Both the position numbers and the translations under genes were made by a program. The notes under the pieces are model-generated. The model ran no database searches. It was not told the origin of the DNA and saw nothing but the letters and a program-made list of their open reading frames with translations. Positions 19,623 to 28,103 of a stretch of 64,000 nucleotides of DNA are shown here, piece after piece. Every line of letters starts with the position of its first letter. Within the stretch, counting starts at the first letter, position 1. The DNA comes from Paracoccus sp. MA (GTDB taxonomy: Bacteria > Pseudomonadota > Alphaproteobacteria > Rhodobacterales > Rhodobacteraceae): NCBI RefSeq assembly GCF_020990385.1, contig NZ_CP087598.1:416001-480000 (forward strand). Reading direction: 5' to 3'.

Positions 19623-20276
19623 TCAGATCAGCAGCACCTGGGTGCCGATCTTGGTCAGGTCGTAGAGCTGCTTGATATGCTCGTTGTAAAGGCCGATGCA
19701 GCCGTTCGAGGACTTGCGGCCGATCTTGCGCGTGTCATGCGTGCCGTGGATGCGGTAATACTGCCAGCTCAGCCACAGCGCATGGGTGCCCAGCGGGTTG
19801 TCCGGCCCCGGCGGCACGAAATCCGGCCATTCGGGGTTGCGCTTCTTCATCTCGGGGGTGGGCGCCCAGCTCGGGCCCTCGACCTTCTTGATGATCTCGG
19901 TGCGGCCGGTGCGGGTCAGGTCGGGGCTGACCGGGACCGAGGTCGGGAACAGCTTGTAGACCGTCTGGTCCTCGGACCAGTAATGCAGCGCGCGCGAGGT
20001 CAGGTCCACGAGGATGGCGCCGTTGGTCAGGGTGCTGAAATAGGGCTGCCAGTCCTGCATGCGGAAGCTGGAGATGTTGCGGCGCGAATCCTGCCCGGCG
20101 TCGTATTGCACCATGCCCGCATCCGGGGTGGCGCCGCCCGCCGTGCCCTGCAGCGGCTGGCCGGTATAGGGGTCGAAGGACTGCGCGATGGCCGGCGCCG
20201 CCAGCCCTGCCGCGCCCATCGCCACCGAGGCGGTCAGAAATTTCCGGCGCGAGACCGGATTTTTCGGCGTGATCAT
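19623..20276 (-). CDS. Tat-exported L,D-transpeptidase (YkuD/ErfK family)
   Basis: The 217-residue protein carries a twin-arginine signal (SRRKFLTASVAMGAAGLAAP, then AIAQ). A YkuD domain follows with GTHALWLSWQYYRIHGTHD and the active-site motif SSNGCIGLYNEH. Such enzymes make 3-3 peptidoglycan cross-links or attach lipoproteins to peptidoglycan in the periplasm. The residue after Cys-Ile is Gly where Gram-negative members usually have Arg, so substrate binding may differ. The start at 20276 has AGGAG upstream. It is divergent from the CAP lipoprotein gene. Confidence 0.9.
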   Translation of the reverse strand: MITPKNPVSRRKFLTASVAMGAAGLAAPAIAQSFDPYTGQPLQGTAGGATPDAGMVQYDAGQDSRRNISSFRMQDWQPYFSTLTNGAILVDLTSRALHYWSEDQTVYKLFPTSVPVSPDLTRTGRTEIIKKVEGPSWAPTPEMKKRNPEWPDFVPPGPDNPLGTHALWLSWQYYRIHGTHDTRKIGRKSSNGCIGLYNEHIKQLYDLTKIGTQVLLI

Positions 20277-20506
20277 GTGTCGCTCCTGATATGTGACGGA
20301 CCGCTTGCGGCGGCCTTCTCTGCCCGAATTTGCGAAAGAGGTCTGCTGATGCGCGGATTTACGCCCGCGCCGGACACCTTGCAATTCAAACAAGCGTCAT
20401 TGTCGCAACAGAGTCGCAGCCTGTGGCCCTCACGCAATCTTGGGTTTGAAGCGGGCCCCGGGCTTTTGTATGGCTGGCGCAAAATATCCTTTCGGGACAG
20501 GACATC

Positions 20507-21070
20507 ATGCTGAAACTCTCCACCCTGGCGCTCGTGTCGGTTCTGGCCCTTGCGGCCTGCCAGCAGCCGCAGCAGCAACTCGGCCCCGATGGCCAGCCGC
20601 TGCCGGTCGCCTACAAGATCACGCCGCGCGAAGAGGCGCAGATCCCCGGCCGGATCGCCGGCCAGATCAATGCGTTGCGCGCCAATATCGCGGCGCCCGG
20701 CGTGGTGCAGAACCCGATGCTGGACGCGGCGGCCAAGGTGCATGCCCGCGACATGGCGGCGCAGAACCGCGCCTGGCATTTCGGCTCGGACGGCTCGTCG
20801 CCGCTGGATCGGGTGCGGCGCCAAGGCTACATGGGCCATCTGGTCGGCGAGAACATCTCGGAAACCTATGAGAACGAGATCACCACGCTGAATGCCTGGA
20901 TGCAGAATCGCGACACGCGCGACGTGATCATGGATCCGCGCGCCGCGGAATTCGGCGTCGGCTGGTATCAGGAGCCGTCAGGCAAGATCTGGTGGGTGCT
21001 GATCACCGGCGGCGGGGCGGGTGCGCCGACGGCCATGGCGGGCGGCTTCGCGCCGGGCGCCGGCATCTGA
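20507..21070 (+). CDS. CAP/SCP-domain lipoprotein
   Basis: The 187-residue protein has a type II signal with lipobox LAAC at about residue 19. The CAP-superfamily core follows: NPMLDAAAKVHARDMAAQNR, WHFGSDGSS, GENISETYENEITTLNAWMQ, and RAAEFGVGWYQEP with the final WWVLITGGG. Bacterial CAP proteins are extracytoplasmic and poorly understood; some bind sterols or peptidoglycan-like ligands. It lies between two L,D-transpeptidase genes, so a cell-wall role is likely by context only. The ribosome site is GGGACAGG. Confidence 0.88.
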   Translation: MLKLSTLALVSVLALAACQQPQQQLGPDGQPLPVAYKITPREEAQIPGRIAGQINALRANIAAPGVVQNPMLDAAAKVHARDMAAQNRAWHFGSDGSSPLDRVRRQGYMGHLVGENISETYENEITTLNAWMQNRDTRDVIMDPRAAEFGVGWYQEPSGKIWWVLITGGGAGAPTAMAGGFAPGAGI

Positions 21071-21079
21071 TCCGGCAGC

Positions 21080-21105
21080 GCGGCCCCGAGGCGGGCCGCG
21101 CCTTT
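21080..21105 (+). terminator. Probable terminator after the CAP lipoprotein gene
   Basis: A 7-bp GC stem (21080-21086 with 21093-21099) and a short CCTTTC tail follow 10 bp after the stop. The weak T-run lowers confidence. Confidence 0.55.
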
Positions 21106-21367
21106 CGCTTGCCGGCCCGCAAGGCGGGCAGGCGGTATCGGTCGGGTCCCGGAAGTCTGGGTGGCTGCGACCCGGATTGCGGCAGGCGGCAGGCGGCAAT
21201 GCTCTGTCGCCCGGCGCGTCTGGATGGCAAGGCAGGCACCGCCGGACAGGACAGGCATCCCCATCCCGGGCTTTCCTGCTGCGGCGGCCGGCTGCCGCAA
21301 GGCCCTGCAAGGCTGCAGGGCGGAGAACAGGCCATCAATCAGCCGGCCTGCGAGCTTCCTGAAAGCC

Positions 21368-21398
21368 AAGGCCCCGCGACGATGCGCGGAGCCTTTGT
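21368..21398 (+). terminator. Second hairpin before the convergent L,D-transpeptidase gene
   Basis: AAGGC-CCGCG pairs with CGCGG-GCCTT around ACGATG, with a C/A mismatch in the middle, and is followed by TTG. It could stop rightward transcription. No gene needing it is evident apart from the CAP gene 300 bp upstream. Confidence 0.45.
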
Positions 21399-21431
21399 CG
21401 TTCCAGGCACCAGCCTGAGCGCTAGCGGCGC

Positions 21432-21950
21432 CTAGGGGTAGATGAAGATCGGCACGCCCGGCCGCAGCATGGTGAAGATCTCCTCGATCTCCTCGTCGGT
21501 GACGGCGATGCAGCCGGCGGTCCAGTCCGGGCGGTTCAGCGCCTTGCCCTCGGGGCCCAGGCCATGGATGAAGATGTCGCCGCCCGGCCGCAGTCCCATG
21601 GCCGCCGCATTGGCCACGTCCTGCGCCGAGGGATAGGAGATCCCGACCGACAGGTGGTAGCGGCTGCGCGGATTGAAGCGGTCGACGAAATACAGGCCCT
21701 CGGGCGTGCGGCCGTCGCCTTCGAACCGCTTGGGTCCGACCGGCTGGTTGCCGAGATGGATCTTGTAGCTTTTGACGACTTCCTTGCCGCTGACCAGATA
21801 CATCTTGCGATCGGCCTTCTTCACCACGATCTGCGTGATCGGCGGACCCTGATAGGTCTTGCTGGGTTGCAGGCTGTCGCCACCGCCGCAGCTTGCCACA
21901 ACGGCAACCGCGACAACCGCGAAAAATGCGCGAATTGCCCGAATCATCAC
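21432..21950 (-). CDS. L,D-transpeptidase family lipoprotein
   Basis: The 172-residue protein has a lipobox (VVASC, Cys about 21) and a YkuD domain with HLGNQPVGPKRFEGDGRTPEG, DIFIHGLGPEG and the active-site WTAGCIAVTDEEIEEI. This branch (YafK/DpaA-like) includes enzymes that cut as well as form peptidoglycan links. AGAGGG precedes the start. It lies 62 bp downstream of the rlmD-like gene on the same strand and may be the last gene of the hslO operon. Confidence 0.9.
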   Translation of the reverse strand: MMIRAIRAFFAVVAVAVVASCGGGDSLQPSKTYQGPPITQIVVKKADRKMYLVSGKEVVKSYKIHLGNQPVGPKRFEGDGRTPEGLYFVDRFNPRSRYHLSVGISYPSAQDVANAAAMGLRPGGDIFIHGLGPEGKALNRPDWTAGCIAVTDEEIEEIFTMLRPGVPIFIYP

Positions 21951-22012
21951 TGCCCTCTATGTGCGCTATGCGCTTCGTTTTGTTATGAAATACCACAGAG
22001 ATTAAGATTTCG

Positions 22013-23230
22013 CTAGCGCCGGCGGAATTCCGCCGCGGTCTCGACATGCGGCGACCAGCGGAACTGATCGACCACGAAGAGCCGCGTCAGCGCCAGCCCG
22101 CCCTCGGCGAGAATCCGCGCATCGCGGGCGAAAGTGACGGGATCGCAGCTGACCCAGGCGAGCCTGCCCACCCCGGAACGGGCCAGCTCGCGCGCCTGCG
22201 CCTCGGCCCCGGCGCGCGGCGGGTCGATCACGATTGCGTCATAGGCCAGCTCGTCGGGCAGCAGCGGCCGGCGGGCAAGGTCGCGAATCTCGGTCGTGAT
22301 TCGGCGCAGGCCGGGGCTGCGGCGGGCGGCGGCGTCCAGCGCCTGCAGCGGCGCGGCAAGGCCCTCGACGGCATGGACCTCGGCCGCCTCGGCCAGGGGC
22401 AGGGTGAAGGTGCCGCAGCCGGCGAACAGGTCCAGCACCCGGCCGGCGCCGCGCAGCATGTCGCGCAGGGCGGCCAGCAGCGCCGCCTCGCCCTCGGCGG
22501 TGGCCTGCAGGAAACCGCCCGGCGGCGGCACGACCTGCGCCCGCCCCATCGGCAGCGCCGGCGGGCGGCGGGTAATGCTTTGGCCGTCCCAACTGAGCCG
22601 CGCGAGGTCGCCCTCGTCGGCCAGCGCCGACAGGGTCTGGAACAGCCCCGGCTCCATCGGCTTGCCGCCGGCCACCGCCACGTCCAGCCCGGCCGGCGTG
22701 TCGGTCACGGTCAGCGACAGCTCGCCCGCGCGCGAGGCGCCGGCGGCGACCAGCCGCCGCAGCAGCGGCAGGGCCGACTGGATGGCGGGCCGCAGCACAT
22801 GGCAATCGGCAATGTCCACGATCACCTCCGAGGCGCGGGCGTGAAAGCCCAGCAGCGCGCCCTTCTTCGTCCGCCGCCCCGACAGCACCGCCCGCCGGCG
22901 CGAGCGCGGCGGCGAGACATGCACCCCCGCGATCGGCGCGGAAAGCCCCTGCGCGCGCAGCGCCTGGGTCACCACGCCGACCTTCCAGGCCTTCACGAAA
23001 GCCTCGGAGCCGTGCATCAGCGCGCAGCCGCCGCAGGCGCGGTAATGCGGGCAGGGCGGCCGCACCCGTTCGGGCGCAGGCGTCACGATGCGCGGGCTGG
23101 CGATGCGGCCGTCCTCGGCCTCGCCCTCGATCACCTCGCCGGGCAGGGTCAGCGCCGCCAGCGCGCGGCCCCCGGTCCCGACCGCCACGCCATCACCCTT
23201 GCGGCCCAGCCGCTCGACGGTCCAGATCAC
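22013..23230 (-). CDS. 23S rRNA/tRNA m5U methyltransferase, TrmA/RlmD family
   Basis: The 405-residue RNA C5-uridine methyltransferase has an N-terminal TRAM-like region, an Fe-S cluster motif (CPHYRACGGC plus a later Cys in ADCHVLRP), and SAM motif I RVLDLFAGCGTFTLPLAE. The catalytic cysteine region WVSCDPVTFARD and DAIVIDPPRAG are present. It probably methylates 23S rRNA U1939 (RlmD-like); assignment within the family is uncertain, so no symbol is given. It is coupled to the ABC transporter by an ATGA overlap. Confidence 0.85.
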   Translation of the reverse strand: MIWTVERLGRKGDGVAVGTGGRALAALTLPGEVIEGEAEDGRIASPRIVTPAPERVRPPCPHYRACGGCALMHGSEAFVKAWKVGVVTQALRAQGLSAPIAGVHVSPPRSRRRAVLSGRRTKKGALLGFHARASEVIVDIADCHVLRPAIQSALPLLRRLVAAGASRAGELSLTVTDTPAGLDVAVAGGKPMEPGLFQTLSALADEGDLARLSWDGQSITRRPPALPMGRAQVVPPPGGFLQATAEGEAALLAALRDMLRGAGRVLDLFAGCGTFTLPLAEAAEVHAVEGLAAPLQALDAAARRSPGLRRITTEIRDLARRPLLPDELAYDAIVIDPPRAGAEAQARELARSGVGRLAWVSCDPVTFARDARILAEGGLALTRLFVVDQFRWSPHVETAAEFRRR

Positions 23231-25098
23231 TCGGCGGCCTCGGTGGTTTCCTCGTGCTCGTCGGTGCCCAGGAAGCCGCCGGACTGGCGGTTCCAGTAGC
23301 GGGCATAGGTGCCGTCCAGCGCCAGCAGTTCGGCATGGCTGCCCTGCTCGACGATGCGGCCGGATTCCAGCACGACGATGCGGTCCAGCTCGGCGATGGT
23401 CGAGAGCCGGTGCGCGATGGCCAGCACGGTCTTGCCCTGCATGGCGCGGTGCAGCGCCTCCTGCACCTGCGCCTCGACCTCGCTGTCCAGCGCCGAGGTC
23501 GCCTCGTCCAGGACCAGGATCGGCGCGTCCTTCAAGAGCGCGCGGGCCAGCGCGATGCGCTGGCGCTGCCCGCCGGACAGCTTGACGCCCCGTTCGCCCA
23601 GATGGGCGTCGTAGCCGGTGCGGCCCATGTGGTCCTGCAGCGTCAGGATGAAATCATGCGCCTCGGCCGCCCGGGCCGCCGCCACGATCTCCTCCTCGGT
23701 CGCGTCGGGGCGGCCGTAAAGGATGTTCTCGCGCGCCGAGCGGTTGAACATCGCGGTTTCCTGCGTGACCATGGCGATGTTGCGGCGCAGGCTTTCCTGC
23801 GTCACCGCGCGCACGTCATGGCCGTCCACCCGCACCGCGCCGCGTTCCACGTCGTAAAGCCGCAGCAGCAGCGAGACCATGGTGGACTTGCCCGCGCCCG
23901 AGGCGCCGACCACGCCCAGCTTCTCGCCCGGGGCGATATGCAGGTCGAGGTCGCGGATGCCGCCGCCGCCTTCCCGCGTCGTGTCGCGGCCATAGGCGAA
24001 ATCGACATGGTCGAAGTCGATGCGCCCTGCCACGCGGTCAAGCGCGACCGCATCGGGGGCGTCGGTCAGGGCATGGGGCGGCGACAGGGTCTTCATGCCG
24101 TCCTCGACCTCGCCGATGCTGCCCCAGACGCCCATCAGCGCCATGCTGACCCAGCCGGTCATCTGCGCCAGCCGCATCGAGATCGCGCCGGCGGCGGCGA
24201 TGTCGCCGGCCGTCGCCAGCCCCTCGCTCCACAGCATCAGCGTGCCGCCGATCAGTACCACCGGCAGGGCGCCGGCGACGAACATCAGCGAAAAGCGGAA
24301 CCAGGTGCTGACGCGGCCGAAATCCAGCGCCCGTTCGCGGAATCCGGCCATGGCGCCAAGCGCGGCGCGGTCCTCGTGCTCGGCATGGGCGAAAAGCTTC
24401 ACGGTCTTGATGTTGGTGATCGTGTCCACCACCTGCCCCGTCACCATGGCCCGCGCCGAGGCCCGGCTGGCCGAGCGGGTGCGGATGCGCGGCAGGAAGA
24501 AGCGGATCAGCAGGACATAAGCCATCAGCCAGGCCAGCATCGCCACCGCGCCCCAGCCGTCCACCGAGACCAGGAAGGCGGCCGAGCCGATGATCGAGGC
24601 CAGCGCGAAGGCCACCACGTTGACGAATTCCGTCGCCACATCGGTCACCGCCCGGGCGGTCTGGGTCTGCTTCTGGGCGATGCGGCCGGCAAAGTCGTTG
24701 TCGAAGAAGGTCACCGCGTGGCCCATGGTCCAGCGGTGCAGCCGCGACAGCACCAGCGGGAACAGGTTCGGCCCGATGATGACGCTGGAAGAGGCGGTGG
24801 AGAGGCCGAAGATCGCCGGGCGCACCACCAGGAAGAACAGCACGAAGCCGGCGATCAGCCCGCCCTTTTCGCCCAGGATCGTGCCGGGCGTGGTGGTGAC
24901 GACGGCATCGACCACCCAGCCCAGCAGCACCGCCGAGACGATATCCGCGATGCCGCTGAGCGCCGAGGCCACGGCGGCGATGGTCAGGCCCGGCCAGGCC
25001 CCGGACAGGCACCAGCGGAAGAAGGCCAGCAGGCTGCGCGGCGGCGGGCCCTCGGCCGGGCGGAAGGCGTCGATCATGCGGGCGAAGAAATCATGCAT
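23227..25098 (-). CDS. Half-size ABC exporter (MsbA/multidrug type)
   Basis: The 623-residue protein has six predicted membrane segments in residues about 25-330 (start MHDFFARMIDAF). The ATPase domain has Walker A GASGAGKST, the LSGGQRQRIALARALL signature, Walker B ILVLDEATSALD and H-loop AIAHRLSTI. It should work as a homodimeric exporter for lipids or drugs; the substrate is not deducible. It overlaps both neighbours by four bases (cca upstream, rlmD-like downstream) and so belongs to a tightly coupled operon. Confidence 0.9.
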   Translation of the reverse strand: MHDFFARMIDAFRPAEGPPPRSLLAFFRWCLSGAWPGLTIAAVASALSGIADIVSAVLLGWVVDAVVTTTPGTILGEKGGLIAGFVLFFLVVRPAIFGLSTASSSVIIGPNLFPLVLSRLHRWTMGHAVTFFDNDFAGRIAQKQTQTARAVTDVATEFVNVVAFALASIIGSAAFLVSVDGWGAVAMLAWLMAYVLLIRFFLPRIRTRSASRASARAMVTGQVVDTITNIKTVKLFAHAEHEDRAALGAMAGFRERALDFGRVSTWFRFSLMFVAGALPVVLIGGTLMLWSEGLATAGDIAAAGAISMRLAQMTGWVSMALMGVWGSIGEVEDGMKTLSPPHALTDAPDAVALDRVAGRIDFDHVDFAYGRDTTREGGGGIRDLDLHIAPGEKLGVVGASGAGKSTMVSLLLRLYDVERGAVRVDGHDVRAVTQESLRRNIAMVTQETAMFNRSARENILYGRPDATEEEIVAAARAAEAHDFILTLQDHMGRTGYDAHLGERGVKLSGGQRQRIALARALLKDAPILVLDEATSALDSEVEAQVQEALHRAMQGKTVLAIAHRLSTIAELDRIVVLESGRIVEQGSHAELLALDGTYARYWNRQSGGFLGTDEHEETTEAAE

Positions 25099-26264
25099 CA
25101 GGCCCGGGCCTCCTGTTGCAGCGCGATCCGCAGCAGGGCCTCGCGCGGCAGGGTGAAATCGCTTGCGACAAAGGCGTCCTCGGCCCGGCGCAGCGCCTCG
25201 CCCAGGGCGGGGCCGGAAAGTTCGGGCATCAGGTCGCGGGCGGTCAGCGGGAATTTCGCCTCGGCCCCGCGCGCCAGCTCGTGGCACCAGCCAAAGGCGG
25301 GCCTGTCGCCGCGGGCGGCGCGGATCAGCACCGATTGCGCCGCGGCGGCGCGGCCCAAGCGATAGGCCGCGGCCGGCGCGGGCAAGGCCAGCGCGGCGGC
25401 GATGTGGTCCTGCACGCGGGCTTCCTCCCGCGACAGCCGCAGGGCGCCCGCGGCATCCCGCGGCGCCAGCAGGGCCAGACGGCGCGGCCAGCGGGGCAGG
25501 GCGCCGGTGCCGAATTCCTGCTCGATCTCGACCAGTTCCGGCAGGTCGCCGGCATCGGCGCCGGGCAGGACCAGAGGCAGCACCCCGGCCTCGGCCATCA
25601 GCGCCACGGCGCGGGACGGGTCGGGGGCGTCCAGCAGCTTGCGGATCTCGTGCCCGATGCGTTCCCTGGAGATGCCGGTCAGCCCTTCGCGCAGCTCGCG
25701 GCAGGCGGCGAGCGCATGCAGCTCGGCCTCGCGCCCATACCAGGCCAGCAGGCGGAAGAAGCGCAGGATGCGCAGATAGTCCTCGGCGATGCGGGCGCGC
25801 GGGTCGCCGACGAAGCGCAGCCGGCGCGCGGCCAGGTCGGGCAGGCCGCCCACCGGGTCCAGCACCTCGCCCGAGCCGGTGGCGTAAAGCGCGTTCATGG
25901 TGAAGTCGCGGCGATGGGCGTCGTCCTCGATCCGGTTGGAATAGGCGACGACGGCGCGGCGGCCGAAGGTCTCGACATCGCGGCGAAAACTGGTGACCTC
26001 GAAGCCGCGGCCATCGGCGATGACGGTGACCGTGCCGTGTTCGATGCCGGTGGGCACGGTGCGCAGCCCGGCGGCCTCGGCCAGGCGGATCGCCTCTGCG
26101 GGCGGGGCCGAGGTCGAGATGTCCACATCCGCCACCGGCTCGCCCAGAAGCGCGTTTCGGACCGCGCCGCCGACGATCAGCGCCTGCGCGCCTTCGGCGG
26201 AAAGCGCGGCCAGCACCTGCTTCAGGGCCGGATCGTCGAGGAAAGGGGCGGTCAGGCGGGTCAT
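25098..26264 (-). CDS. cca: CCA tRNA nucleotidyltransferase
   Basis: The 388-residue class II nucleotidyltransferase adds or repairs the 3' CCA of tRNA. It shows IVGGAVRNALLG, the catalytic metal site PVADVDISTSAP (DxD), and RRDFTMNALYA. DPRARIAEDYLRILRFFRL forms the neck helix. An additional C-terminal helical domain brings it to the usual length. It overlaps the upstream Nudix gene and the downstream ABC gene by four bases each. Confidence 0.95.
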   Translation of the reverse strand: MTRLTAPFLDDPALKQVLAALSAEGAQALIVGGAVRNALLGEPVADVDISTSAPPAEAIRLAEAAGLRTVPTGIEHGTVTVIADGRGFEVTSFRRDVETFGRRAVVAYSNRIEDDAHRRDFTMNALYATGSGEVLDPVGGLPDLAARRLRFVGDPRARIAEDYLRILRFFRLLAWYGREAELHALAACRELREGLTGISRERIGHEIRKLLDAPDPSRAVALMAEAGVLPLVLPGADAGDLPELVEIEQEFGTGALPRWPRRLALLAPRDAAGALRLSREEARVQDHIAAALALPAPAAAYRLGRAAAAQSVLIRAARGDRPAFGWCHELARGAEAKFPLTARDLMPELSGPALGEALRRAEDAFVASDFTLPREALLRIALQQEARA

Positions 26265-26860
26265 GCGGAAAGCCTGGTTGAAATCCGGGTGGCGAGCGAA
26301 TGCAGCACGCGGGCGGTGGCGCCCCAGATATAATAGGGCCCCCAGGGGGCGACATAATAGTCCCGCCGCGCGCCGCGCCAGATCCGGCCCTCGATGTGGT
26401 AACTGGCCGGATCGGCGACATGGGCGAAGGGGACGGTGAACACTTCCTCGACCTCTCCGGCCTCGGGGATCGGGATGAAGGGGCCGTGGATCAGCGCCAG
26501 CACAGGGGTCATGGCGAAACCGGTGATGGTGCGATGCGGCGGCATGGTGCCCAGCACCTCGACCCGGGCGGGATCGAGGCCCACCTCCTCATGCGCCTCG
26601 CGCAGGGCGGCGGCGACCTCGTCGGCATCGCCGGGATCGACCTTGCCGCCGGGCAGGGCGATCTGGCCGGGATGGTGGCGCAGGCTCGAGGCGCGCTTGG
26701 TCAGGACCAGCCGCCCGTCCGCGGCGTCGAAGGCGGCGAGCACCCCGGCGGGGCGCAGCGCGACCTCGGCCGGCGCGGGGGCGCCGCCGAAGTCGAAATC
26801 GGACGAGGGCCCCGTCGTTCCCGACAGGGCCCGCATCAATGTCTCGCGGATCGCCGTCAT
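26261..26860 (-). CDS. Nudix CoA diphosphatase-like hydrolase
   Basis: The 199-residue Nudix protein has the box LPGGKVDPGDADEVAAALRE plus AHEEVGLD. The upstream LTKRASSLRHHPGQIALPGG is characteristic of the UPF0035/NudL CoA-pyrophosphatase branch. It likely hydrolyses CoA derivatives. Its start overlaps the hslO stop by one base (TGATG) and its stop overlaps cca by four. The place in an hslO-cca operon is common in Rhodobacteraceae as far as I recall. Confidence 0.88.
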   Translation of the reverse strand: MTAIRETLMRALSGTTGPSSDFDFGGAPAPAEVALRPAGVLAAFDAADGRLVLTKRASSLRHHPGQIALPGGKVDPGDADEVAAALREAHEEVGLDPARVEVLGTMPPHRTITGFAMTPVLALIHGPFIPIPEAGEVEEVFTVPFAHVADPASYHIEGRIWRGARRDYYVAPWGPYYIWGATARVLHSLATRISTRLSA

Positions 26861-27885
26861 CAAAGCGCGGCCCGGTTTTCCCCGGCCCCGGCTTGCGGCA
26901 GGGGATTGCCCTCGGCATCCACGGTCGCCTCGAAGCCGAGGCTTTGCGGGTCGAATTCGTAATGCGCGCCGCAGAACTGGCAATCGGCGGTGACGATGCC
27001 GTCCTCGTTGGTCATGTGGGCGATGTCCTTGGCGGAATAGATCGACAGCGTGCCGCGCACCCGGTCGGCATTGCAGGAACAGCCGAAGACCAGGTCCTGA
27101 ACCTCGAAGGCGGTCGGTTCCTCCTCGTGGAACAGGCGGAAGACCAGATTCGGCAGGGGCAGGGCGGGATCGACCAGCTCCATCGCCTCGACCGTGGCCA
27201 TCAGCATGCTGCTGCGGTTCCAGTCCTCGGATTGCGCGCCCTGCAGGATGTCGGCGGATTGCAGCGTGCCGCCCTCGGGCGCGGCATGGCTGGCGGCGGG
27301 CAGGGTCTGCAGCATGATGCCGCCGGCGCGCCAGTGCTCCTCGGCCTGGCCCGGCATGCGCGCGCGGCCCACCGTCAGCTCGAAGCGGGTCGGCAGCTGC
27401 TCGGACTGTTCGAAATAGGTCTGCGCGCAGGTGGCAAGCGAGCCGCCGGCCAGGGGCGTCAGGCCCTGGTAGGGGGTCGTGCCCTCGCCCTGGTCGATCA
27501 GCACCGCGAAATAGCCCTGGCCGAGCTGGTCGAAGCCGGGCAGGCCCTCGTGCAGCCGGTCCGCGTCGAAGCTGGCCCAGGCGCGCATGCGGGCCGGACC
27601 GCCCTCGGTCTCGGGGGCGTAATAGTCGGTGGCGATGGTGCGGATGGCCCCGTTGCCGCGCACCTGCAGCGACAGTTTCCAGCGCAGCTTGATGGTCTGG
27701 CCGATCAGCGCGGTCAGGGCGGTCAGCTCCGCCACCATGGCGCTGACCGCGACCGGATAGTCGTGGCGCGACAGGATATGTTCGAGCACCGGCCCGAGAC
27801 GCGCGGCGCGGCCGCGCATGCCCGAGCGCTCCAGCTGGAAGGGCAGCACGCTGTCGTCCCAGGAAAGATCCTTCGTTTCGGTCAT
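26860..27885 (-). CDS. hslO: Redox-regulated chaperone Hsp33
   Basis: The 341-residue holdase is activated by oxidation of four zinc-binding cysteines. These are visible as FGCSCNADR and ADCQFCGAHYEFD in the C-terminal 70 residues. The N-terminal domain matches the family (VLEHILSRHDYPVAVSAMVA; KLSLQVRGNGAIRTIATDYY). The start is at 27885 (MTETKDLSW). It heads a five-gene coupled operon hslO-nudix-cca-ABC-rlmD-like and is divergent from rpe. Confidence 0.95.
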   Translation of the reverse strand: MTETKDLSWDDSVLPFQLERSGMRGRAARLGPVLEHILSRHDYPVAVSAMVAELTALTALIGQTIKLRWKLSLQVRGNGAIRTIATDYYAPETEGGPARMRAWASFDADRLHEGLPGFDQLGQGYFAVLIDQGEGTTPYQGLTPLAGGSLATCAQTYFEQSEQLPTRFELTVGRARMPGQAEEHWRAGGIMLQTLPAASHAAPEGGTLQSADILQGAQSEDWNRSSMLMATVEAMELVDPALPLPNLVFRLFHEEEPTAFEVQDLVFGCSCNADRVRGTLSIYSAKDIAHMTNEDGIVTADCQFCGAHYEFDPQSLGFEATVDAEGNPLPQAGAGENRAAL

Positions 27886-27979
27886 TACAAGTCCTTCGGA
27901 ATGCGGATGCGCGGGGCCGGCGGCGGCCTGGCGCCTTGGTCCCAATATAGGCCCTGCGGCGGAAAGCCCAAGAGGGAAG

Positions 27980-28030
27980 CCGGGGGCTTCGCGCCCCCGG
28001 ACCCCGCGGAGTATTTGGAAAACGGAGAAA
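27980..28030 (+). repeat. GC hairpin plus intergenic element copy
   Basis: CCGGGGGC-TTCGC-GCCCCCGG (27980-28000) is followed by CGGAGTATTTGGAAAACGGA at 28007. It lies in the hslO/rpe divergent intergenic region. This hairpin plus GAGTATTTGG arrangement is repeated at 48526-48613. Confidence 0.8.
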
Positions 28031-28103
28031 TGCGACTTTCATGCCGGTTGACGGCCGGCGGGCCGGGACGGTAACCCGAGCGGGTATGTGCAGGGAGCCA
28101 GCC

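Larger units (their letters stand above)
21071..21431. other. 360-bp non-coding region between convergent genes
   Basis: No convincing gene was found. Two hairpins with short T-runs occur on the plus strand. One is GCGGCCC/GGGCCGC at 21080-21099 followed by CCTTTCG. The other is AAGGC-CCGCG/CGCGG-GCCTT at 21368-21395 followed by TTG. Open frames in this stretch have no start signals or family resemblance. Confidence 0.55.

Noticed and set aside
21071..21431. Several overlapping open frames between the CAP lipoprotein and L,D-transpeptidase genes
   Set aside because: No start signal, no hydrophobic or motif pattern, and frames are open on both strands; the stretch lies between convergent genes with terminator-like hairpins.
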